This document shows, one piece after another, positions 57,629-64,000 of a DNA stretch of 64,000 nt. The first letter of the stretch is position 1; every line of letters starts with the position of its first letter. Position numbers and translations under genes: made by a program. Source of the stretch: GCA-003244245 sp052390495 (GTDB taxonomy: Bacteria; Actinomycetota; Actinomycetes; Mycobacteriales; Pseudonocardiaceae); the NCBI GenBank assembly GCA_052390495.1, contig JBQTGW010000002.1, forward strand, positions 103,454 to 167,453, in the 5' to 3' direction. The notes below the pieces were generated by a model, which worked only from the letters and a program-made list of their open reading frames with translations, was not told the DNA's origin and did no database searches.

Positions 57629-58060
57629 GTGTCCGCTGCCGCCCCGCTCATCCAACCTGCTGTCCCGCTCATCCGACGGGCCGGACCATTCCCCCCCGCC
57701 GTGCATGCCCTGATCGAACAGGCTCGGCAGGGGTTGTTCGACGCCGAGTGCGCCACGCATCCCGTCGACCGTTATGCCCAGGCACACCTGGCAGCACTGC
57801 GGGCGGCGGCTGCTGTGCTTGCGGCGCGGGCGCAACCACGGCGCCGTGCTCGGCCGACCAGCGCCTGGGTGCTCCTCCCCATGGTGGCGCCGGAATTTGC
57901 GGAATGGTCAGCGTTCTTCGCCGCCGCCTCCGCCACCCGGGCAGCCGCCGAGGCTGGGGTGCGTCGGCTCGTCACCACTCGCGATGCCGATGACCTGGTG
58001 CGCCACGCTGGCGAGTTCCTCAGCCTCGTGGAGCGTGCGGTGTCCGGGACTTCGAAATGA
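57629..58060 (+). CDS. SAV_6107-type HEPN domain protein
   Basis: A 143-residue all-helical protein of the group named after Streptomyces avermitilis SAV_6107 (HEPN superfamily). Typical parts are ALIEQARQGLFDAECATHPVDRYAQAHLAALRAAAAVL (helices 1-2) and ARPTSAWVLLPMVAPEFAEWSAFFAAASATRAAAEAG. The R-x4-6-H motif of HEPN RNases is not obvious, so RNase activity is uncertain. GTG 57629 has agaggagg upstream. The LexA box puts it in the SOS regulon; relatives are commonly encoded near DNA-repair genes. Its stop overlaps the next start (ATGA). Confidence 0.8.
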   Translation: MSAAAPLIQPAVPLIRRAGPFPPAVHALIEQARQGLFDAECATHPVDRYAQAHLAALRAAAAVLAARAQPRRRARPTSAWVLLPMVAPEFAEWSAFFAAASATRAAAEAGVRRLVTTRDADDLVRHAGEFLSLVERAVSGTSK

Positions 58061-58830
58061 CAGCTCCGCAGCCGATCATCGACCACGGACGGATGCTCGA
58101 TGTCATCGGGATTGAGGGCGAGTTGATGCTGGGCACGGCGGCTGCGGTGCTGCCGCATGCGGCGCAGGCCACAGTACCGGGCTGCCCCGGATTCACCCTG
58201 GCCGAGACGCTGCGGCACGTGGGCAGCGTCCACCGGGTGACCCGGCTGTGGATCCGAGACGGCCAGCGACCCGAGCAGTGGCAACGGTCACCGCTGGACG
58301 GCGATCTGATCACTTTCGTGCGAACCGGCCTCGGCGAGTTGCTCACTGAGCTGAACAGGCACGACCCGGCCGACCCGTGCGACACCTGGTGGCCCGCCGA
58401 CCGGACACACGGCTTCTGGCGGCGTCGGATGGCGCACGAGACCACCGTGCATCGGGTCGACGTCCAAGCTGCCGCGGGAGGGTGGGTCGACCCCATCGAC
58501 CGGGAGGTGGCGCTGGACGGTATCGACGAGTTGTTGTTCTTGTGGTTCAGCCACCGGCTGGGCGAGCTGAGGATGTCCTCGCCGCAGGACGGGGTAGTCG
58601 CGTTGTCCGCCGGTGACCGATACTGGTTGGCGGTCTTCGAGCGAGGGCGATGCACCGCTCGGCGGGTGGATGCGGCCGAGGCCCGTTCCGCGAACGCCAT
58701 GGTCAGCGGAGACCCCACGGAGGTCTACCTCTGGTCGTGGGGGCGAATGCCCGACCAGTCGGTCCGGATCTCTGGCGATCAGGAGGCTGTTGGCCAGCTC
58801 TGGGCGTTGCTGCGCCCTGCCACCCAATGA
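58057..58830 (+). CDS. maleylpyruvate isomerase-family mycothiol-dependent protein
   Basis: A 257-residue DinB-superfamily protein of the actinobacterial maleylpyruvate isomerase group: FTLAETLRHVGSVHRVTRLWI near the N terminus and RRRMAHETTVHRVDVQAAAG, whose histidines correspond to the metal site. A C-terminal MDMPI_C-like domain (VDPIDREVALDGIDELLFLW) follows. Such proteins use mycothiol, supporting an actinobacterial host, but the substrate is unknown for most. It starts inside the HEPN stop codon (ATGA) and should share its LexA control. Confidence 0.82.
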   Translation: MTAPQPIIDHGRMLDVIGIEGELMLGTAAAVLPHAAQATVPGCPGFTLAETLRHVGSVHRVTRLWIRDGQRPEQWQRSPLDGDLITFVRTGLGELLTELNRHDPADPCDTWWPADRTHGFWRRRMAHETTVHRVDVQAAAGGWVDPIDREVALDGIDELLFLWFSHRLGELRMSSPQDGVVALSAGDRYWLAVFERGRCTARRVDAAEARSANAMVSGDPTEVYLWSWGRMPDQSVRISGDQEAVGQLWALLRPATQ

Positions 58831-58855
58831 TCAGCAACATCAGTGACCCGCAACA

Positions 58856-61800
58856 TTAGGCTCGAAGCCGCAGCCCCCGGGGGGTAGCACGGAAGCCGAC
58901 CTCCCGTAGCAGCTCGGCCAGGGCTGACCCCAGCGCCGCCTCGCCGTCGGCGCGCTGGACGGACAAGGAACCCAGCCAGCCCTGCTGGACCGCAGTGGCG
59001 AGGGCACCCACCGCGGCGCGCAGGGTGTCGGTGTGCTCGGTGAAGGACAACAGCGACCTGCCGCCGCGCTCGACGTAGAGCGTGGCGGCACCCTCGACCA
59101 GGACGACCAGTGCACCGGCCTTGCGCCCCGGGCGGTGCCGTACGTCGCCGACCGTAGGCGGCCACGGCAGTGCCGCCCCGTAGGGCTGGGCGGGATCGGC
59201 GGCGGCCAGCACAACTGCCGAGCCACTGTCGCCGGTCTGCTGTCCGACTGCGCTGGGCTGTCCGACTGCGCTGGGCTGTCCGACTGCGCGTAGCCGGTCG
59301 ATCGCGCCCGGGACGGCGAACTGTGCGGCGCCGAGCCCCTCGACGACGTACCCGCGCCTGCACCGGCCGGACTCCTCCATCACCCGCAGCACCTTGTATA
59401 CAGCGGCGAAGCCACCGGTCACCCGCTCGGTGTCCAGCGCACCCCTGGTCAGCACGCCGTGGCGCTCCAGGAACGCTTCGGCCTTGGCGTGTGCTCGGCG
59501 GGTGGGATCGGCCTCGGGTGCAGGGGCCAGTGACCAGCGTCCGGCTGCGGCCGGTGGACCGGCGCGGGACGGCATGGGCGGGCGCCCCACCCTCATTCGG
59601 GCGTAGCGCCCGCGCGGCGCGGACCGGCGTGGCCGGTGTGCAGCGGAGCGCCCAGACACCATCGCCCGCAGCGGCGCAAGCGAATCATTAGTGAGCAGCC
59701 CCGACCACACCAGCTCCCACAGCGCGGCCACCAGGTCGGTGTCACTGGGCACCGGCTCCCCTTGGGCGAGCAGGTGTTCGCCTGCTCGGTCGGCGAGCTG
59801 CCGGTAGAACAGTGCGCCGCCGGCCACTGGGCCACCCGCCGGGGTCCAGCCCAGCACGCTCAGCAGGGCGCGGTGCGGCGGGGTCAGCTCCCGGTGTTCG
59901 TCAAGGTCGGGCAAGAGCAGTTCGGCTAGATCGGTGGGGGCCAGCGCGATCCATCCGTCGCCACCGGCCAACGCCCCGCAGCCGGTCCAGGTCACCTCGC
60001 CGGAGGTGGTGAGCTCGTCCAGCAGCGCGGGGGAGTAACCCGGCAGCCGGGCAGGCAGCAGCAGCGATTCCAGTGCACTGGCCGGCACCGGTGCCCCCGC
60101 CAGCTGTTCTACCACGCCGAGCACATCGTCCGGAGTGGGCGCGTTTTGTAACCGCCGCGCCGCTCCCACCGCACTGTGCTGTGAAGTGTTGATGCCGTGC
60201 CAGGCAGGCAGGAACCGCCCCAGTGCGGCCTGCTCGACCGGCTCCACCTCCGCCCGCAACCGGGCCAACGACGCCCGCCGCAGCCGCCGCAGCACCTCAG
60301 CGTGGCAGTACTCGGTGCCCTTACCGCCTGCTTCCACCGGACGCAACTCCCCGCGGACCAGGGTTGCGCTGCCCGTCATCCGGTCCAGCAACGCCCGTAC
60401 TACCGCGACCCCAAGCCCGAAGCGGGCCGCAGCCGCGGCGGCGGTGAAGGGCCCTCGGGTGCGCGCGAAGCGCAGCAGGAGACCACCGAGCGGATCGGGG
60501 ACCGGTTCGGTGAACGCCTCGGGGACACCCACCGGCAGAGCCGTGCCGAGCCCGTCGCGGACCCGCCCGGCATCTTCGATCGCGATCCACCGCTGCTGCC
60601 CGGCGATCCGCACGGTGATCGCCCGGCGGGCCGCGCCCAGTTCGGCGAGCCACTCCGGAGTGACCCCCCGCTGCGCCGCCTCGGCTTCGGTGAGGTCGCC
60701 CAGCGCGCGCAACAGATCGGCGGCGCCCTCGATGTCGCGGGCGTGGCGGTCCGGGTCGACCCGCTGGAGCTGCGCCTCGACCTCGGCCAGCACCTCGGGA
60801 TCGAGCAGCTCCCGGATCGCCTCCGAGCCCAGCAGCTCGGCGAGCAGGGTGGAGTCCAGGCGCAGCGCCGCAGCTCGGCGCTCCGCGAGCGGGGCGTCGA
60901 GCTCGTAGAGGAACATCCCGACGTAGCCGAACAACAACGACCGGGCGAACGGCGACGGCGACGGGGTGGCGACCTCCACCACCCGCACCCGGCGGGCCCG
61001 CACGTCCGCCATCAGCTCGCGCAGCCCGGGTAGGTCATAGACGTCCTGCAGACACTCCCGCATCGCCTCCAGTACCACGGGGAACTGCTCGTACTTCGAC
61101 GCGACGGCCAGCAGTTGGGCACTGCGCTGGCGCTGCTGCCACAGCGGGGTGCGCCGCGCTGGATCCCGGCGGGGCAGCAGCAGAGCGCGGGCGGCGCACT
61201 CCCGGAACCGGGAGGCGAACAGCGTGGAGCCACCTACCTCGGCGATCACCAGTTGTTCCACCTCGTCGGGGTCGAGCAGCACATCCTCGGCGGTGGGCAC
61301 CACCTCGGCCCCTTCGGCGTCCAGGGCGTCGGGCAGGCGCAGCACGATCCCGTCGTCCGCGCTGAGCACCTGAGCCTCCACCCCGCGCCGCTCCCGGAGC
61401 CGGGCGCCGATCGCCAGCGCCCACGGCGCGTTGACCTGCGCGCCGAACGGTGAGTGCACCACCATCCGCCAGTCACCCAGCTCATCGCGGAACCGCTCCA
61501 CCAGCACGGTGCGGTCGTCGGGTACATGCCTGGTCGCCTCGCGCTGCTCGCGCAGGTAGGACAGCAGGTTGGTGGTCGCCCAGTCGTCCAGCCCGGCGTT
61601 GTGCGCGCGCTGCGTGGCGGCTGCCGTCGGGGCGGCGACCAGCTCGCGGACGAACGCGCCCAACGCCCTGCCGAGCTCCAACGGGCGGCCGGGCGCGTCG
61701 CCCTTCCAGAACGGCATCCGGGCCGGCTCACCGGGGGCGGGCACGGCGATGACCCGGTCCCGGCTGATGTCCTCGATCCGCCAGGCGCTGGAGCCCAGCA

Positions 61801-63577
61801 GGAAGGTGTCGCCCACCCGGGACTCGTAGACCATCTCCTCGTCGAGCTCGCCGATCCGCGAGCCCGCCCCGTCCGCCCCACCCGGGGTCATCACGATGAA
61901 CAGACCCCGGTCGGGAATGGTGCCGCCGGAGGTGACCGCCAGGCGCTGCGCACCGGGGCGGCCGCGCAGCTCGTCACTCACCCGGTCCCACACGATCCGC
62001 GGGCGCAGCTCGCCGAACTCCTCCGACGGATAGCGGCCGGCGAGCATGTCCAGAACGGCGTGCAGCGCCGAGTCGGGCAGCGCCGCGTACGGCGCCGCGC
62101 GGCGGACCAGCGCGGCGAGCTCACCGACGGTCCACGGCTCCAACGCGACCATCGCGACGACGTGCTGGGCGAGCACGTCGAGGGGATTGCGGGGGTAGCG
62201 CAGCGCCTCGATCGCCCCGCTGCCCATCCGCTCGGCGATCACTGCGCAGGAGACCAGGTCGCCGCGGAACTTGGGGAAGACCACCCCCCGGGACACCGCC
62301 CCCACCTGATGCCCCGCCCGGCCGATCCGCTGCAGGCCCGAGGCCACCGTCGGTGGCGCCTCGACCTGCACCACCAGGTCCACCGCCCCCATATCGATGC
62401 CCAGCTCCAGCGACGAGGTGGCCACCACGCAGGGCAGCCGTCCGGACTTGAGCTCCTCCTCGACCAGGGTCCGCTGCTCACGGGACATCGACCCGTGATG
62501 CGCCTTGGCGATCACCTCACGGTTCTCTGCGCTGAACCCCGCTGCCACGTCGGACTGCGCCATGATCTGCGCAGGCATACGCGTCGGCCGCGGTTCCTCG
62601 GTTGGGTCGGTGGCCAGCTCGTTGAGCCGGGCGGTGAGCCGCTCAGCCAGCCGCCGTGAGTTGGCGAACACGATCGTCGAACGATGCTCGGTGACCAGTT
62701 CCAGGATGCGCGACTCCACCGCGGGCCAGATCGACGCGCGCCGCTGCGCTCCGGCGGCCGATCCGTCCACCTCGCCAGTGGTCTCGCCGAGCGCGCCCAT
62801 GTCCTCGACGGGCACCTGCACGGAGATCTCAATGGTCTTCGGGATCGCCAGTTGCACCACCCTCACCGACCGGCCACCGGCCAGGAACGCCGTCACCTCG
62901 TCGACCGGGCGGACCGTCGCGGACAGGCCGATCCGCTGGGCTGACTTTCCCGAGTGCGGGTGTCCCGCAAGAGACGGATCCGGGTCTCCCGCGGGAGGCA
63001 GCAGCAGAGCGTCGAGCCGTTCCAGCGACAGCGCCAGATGGGCCCCCCGCTTGGTGCCCGCTACCGCGTGCACCTCGTCGATGATCACAGTCTCGACGCC
63101 GCGCAGCGACTCCCGGGCCGCTGAGGTGAGCAGCAGGAACACTGATTCAGGTGTCGTGACCAGCACGTCGGGTGGCGTGCGGGCGAAGGCGCGGCGCTGC
63201 TCGGCCGGGGTGTCACCGGTGCGCATCCCCACCTGGATGTCCGGCTGGGGCAGACCCAGCCGGTGCGCGGCCTGCCGGATGCCCGCCAGCGGCGAGCGCA
63301 GGTTGCGTTCGACGTCCACCGCCAGGGCCTTGAGCGGGGAGATATAGAGCACCCGGCAACGCCGCCCGGCGTCGCTCGGAGGACCGGCGACGACTAGCCG
63401 GTCCAGGGCCCACAGGAACGCGGCCAGCGTCTTACCCGACCCAGTCGGGGCGACGACCAGCGCATGCTCGCCTGCCGCCGCCGCCCGCCACGCGCCCTCC
63501 TGTGCGGGGGTAGGCGCGGCGAACGCCCCCGCGAACCAGTCCCGGGTAGCAGGGGAGAACAGGTCGAGTACGTCCAC
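58856..63577 (-). CDS. lhr: Lhr-type ATP-dependent DNA helicase
   Basis: A 1573-residue full-length Lhr (large helicase-related), a 3'-to-5' SF2 translocase of bacterial DNA repair. N-terminal helicase core: Q-motif region PTPAQEGAWRAA, Walker A VVAPTGSGKT, DEVH box VIIDEVHAVAGTKRG, motif III GLSATV, motif VI LQRIGRAGHQVG. The long Lhr-specific C-terminal region follows (for example LLGSSAWRIEDISRDRVIAVP, and the winged-helix-like parts near residues 1000-1300). The frame is intact to the last codon. Mycobacterial Lhr is DNA-damage inducible; no LexA box is visible at this gene's own start. ATG 63577 (MDVLDLFSP) is the family start. Convergent with the isomerase-family gene. Confidence 0.93.
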   Translation of the reverse strand: MDVLDLFSPATRDWFAGAFAAPTPAQEGAWRAAAAGEHALVVAPTGSGKTLAAFLWALDRLVVAGPPSDAGRRCRVLYISPLKALAVDVERNLRSPLAGIRQAAHRLGLPQPDIQVGMRTGDTPAEQRRAFARTPPDVLVTTPESVFLLLTSAARESLRGVETVIIDEVHAVAGTKRGAHLALSLERLDALLLPPAGDPDPSLAGHPHSGKSAQRIGLSATVRPVDEVTAFLAGGRSVRVVQLAIPKTIEISVQVPVEDMGALGETTGEVDGSAAGAQRRASIWPAVESRILELVTEHRSTIVFANSRRLAERLTARLNELATDPTEEPRPTRMPAQIMAQSDVAAGFSAENREVIAKAHHGSMSREQRTLVEEELKSGRLPCVVATSSLELGIDMGAVDLVVQVEAPPTVASGLQRIGRAGHQVGAVSRGVVFPKFRGDLVSCAVIAERMGSGAIEALRYPRNPLDVLAQHVVAMVALEPWTVGELAALVRRAAPYAALPDSALHAVLDMLAGRYPSEEFGELRPRIVWDRVSDELRGRPGAQRLAVTSGGTIPDRGLFIVMTPGGADGAGSRIGELDEEMVYESRVGDTFLLGSSAWRIEDISRDRVIAVPAPGEPARMPFWKGDAPGRPLELGRALGAFVRELVAAPTAAATQRAHNAGLDDWATTNLLSYLREQREATRHVPDDRTVLVERFRDELGDWRMVVHSPFGAQVNAPWALAIGARLRERRGVEAQVLSADDGIVLRLPDALDAEGAEVVPTAEDVLLDPDEVEQLVIAEVGGSTLFASRFRECAARALLLPRRDPARRTPLWQQRQRSAQLLAVASKYEQFPVVLEAMRECLQDVYDLPGLRELMADVRARRVRVVEVATPSPSPFARSLLFGYVGMFLYELDAPLAERRAAALRLDSTLLAELLGSEAIRELLDPEVLAEVEAQLQRVDPDRHARDIEGAADLLRALGDLTEAEAAQRGVTPEWLAELGAARRAITVRIAGQQRWIAIEDAGRVRDGLGTALPVGVPEAFTEPVPDPLGGLLLRFARTRGPFTAAAAAARFGLGVAVVRALLDRMTGSATLVRGELRPVEAGGKGTEYCHAEVLRRLRRASLARLRAEVEPVEQAALGRFLPAWHGINTSQHSAVGAARRLQNAPTPDDVLGVVEQLAGAPVPASALESLLLPARLPGYSPALLDELTTSGEVTWTGCGALAGGDGWIALAPTDLAELLLPDLDEHRELTPPHRALLSVLGWTPAGGPVAGGALFYRQLADRAGEHLLAQGEPVPSDTDLVAALWELVWSGLLTNDSLAPLRAMVSGRSAAHRPRRSAPRGRYARMRVGRPPMPSRAGPPAAAGRWSLAPAPEADPTRRAHAKAEAFLERHGVLTRGALDTERVTGGFAAVYKVLRVMEESGRCRRGYVVEGLGAAQFAVPGAIDRLRAVGQPSAVGQPSAVGQQTGDSGSAVVLAAADPAQPYGAALPWPPTVGDVRHRPGRKAGALVVLVEGAATLYVERGGRSLLSFTEHTDTLRAAVGALATAVQQGWLGSLSVQRADGEAALGSALAELLREVGFRATPRGLRLRA

Positions 63578-63619
63578 GGCACCATCATGTCTGGCGGCAC
63601 CGACAATTTTGGCCGCCGC

Positions 63620-64000
63620 TCAGACGTCGATGATGGGTAGCTCGGTACCGGCCGACTGGAGCAGGTGGGCGATGTCGCCGCGGTCACTCGTCACCACTGC
63701 GGCGCAGCGGGCCACGGCTGCGGCGACGACCGCCCCATCCACGACATCGGCGGTGCCCGCTTGGCCGAGGATCCGGCCGACGCGATGTGCGGTGTCTTCG
63801 TCGAGGCCGGTCACGTCGCACCCGCGGAGCAGGCGACGAAGCGGGACCTGCCGGGGTGACCGGCTGACCTGGGCGACGACGGCAGCGGGTGTGACCGGGA
63901 TCGTGCCCTGCTCCAGTCGTACCCGGTGGTCAGCCCAGAACGCGCGGTCGTTGCGCTCGGCGGCGATCAGCGCCCCAGAGTCGTACACGACACCGATCAC
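63620..64000 (-). CDS. PIN-domain protein (VapC-like ribonuclease), at window edge
   Basis: 126 residues. The first acidic residue is in VVYDSGALIAAERND, the central acidic pair in TADVVDGAVVAAAVA, and the last in VVTSDRGDIAHLL, fitting the four-acid site of PIN nucleases. GTG 63998-64000 at the window edge gives the usual N terminus, so the gene is probably complete, but an upstream start cannot be excluded. A VapB-type antitoxin, if present, would be just beyond the window. Confidence 0.75.
   Translation of the reverse strand: MIGVVYDSGALIAAERNDRAFWADHRVRLEQGTIPVTPAAVVAQVSRSPRQVPLRRLLRGCDVTGLDEDTAHRVGRILGQAGTADVVDGAVVAAAVARCAAVVTSDRGDIAHLLQSAGTELPIIDV

Overview
The window is a 64 kb piece of a high-GC actinobacterial chromosome. 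A Pseudonocardiales host (Pseudonocardiaceae-like) is the most likely source. This is inferred from the Scr1/DUF5753-type XRE regulator paired with a DUF397 protein, a mycothiol-dependent isomerase-type protein, a LexA box of the actinobacterial type, an SAV_6107-type HEPN protein, frequent GTG starts, and glycopeptide-type secondary-metabolite enzymes. No rRNA is present. One tRNA (Ser-TGA) is present.

Left flank, 1-26.4 kb. This is mostly single housekeeping genes: quinone reductase, GNAT, lactate 2-monooxygenase, MarR, tRNA-Ser, DUF1772, XRE/DUF397, SDR, Ca2+/H+ antiporter, Tex, a MurG-like glycosyltransferase, and the carotenoid/mannosyl genes crtI-mptB-crtB. Mixed in are decayed loci. 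These are a frameshifted SulP permease remnant next to an arylsulfatase that has lost its catalytic CxPxR segment, an ATPase fragment, a ~600 bp fold-back element, and the truncated remains of an ATP-grasp (graspetide-type) RiPP maturase plus its methyltransferase, with a frameshifted TPR regulator beside them.

Central island, about 26-53 kb. This is an apparently uncharacterised NRPS gene cluster on the + strand. In order it holds a DUF5132-like small protein, an ABC exporter with a heavy-metal-associated-like N-terminal region, two NRPS proteins (C-A-PCP-E and C-A-PCP-E-C, no thioesterase), MbtH, a glycopeptide-type FAD halogenase, an arthropod-type prophenoloxidase/hemocyanin homologue with all six copper histidines, an unknown beta-rich protein, a P450 with an aberrant I-helix, an amidinotransferase, an FAD oxidoreductase, an MqnA-like chorismate dehydratase, an acyl-AMP ligase fused to a carrier domain, a coiled-coil protein and a 3-hydroxybenzoate 6-hydroxylase-like monooxygenase. 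My working model is as follows. Chorismate is diverted by the MqnA homologue to a meta-oxygenated benzoate, which may be hydroxylated and is loaded on the ligase-carrier protein. It then caps a dipeptide whose second residue is aromatic (Tyr-like) and chlorinated. The peptide is released by the terminal C domain onto an amine nucleophile, possibly one made by the amidinotransferase. The first epimerase domain has lost both catalytic residues; the second is intact.

Right flank, 53-64 kb. Housekeeping genes resume: metF, a cruF-type carotenoid gene, a DUF885 peptidase, GNAT, a LexA-box-controlled HEPN gene with a maleylpyruvate isomerase-family partner, a full-length Lhr helicase, and a PIN-domain protein at the window edge. 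Carotenoid genes lie on both sides of the NRPS island, which suggests the island was inserted into an ancestral carotenoid neighbourhood.
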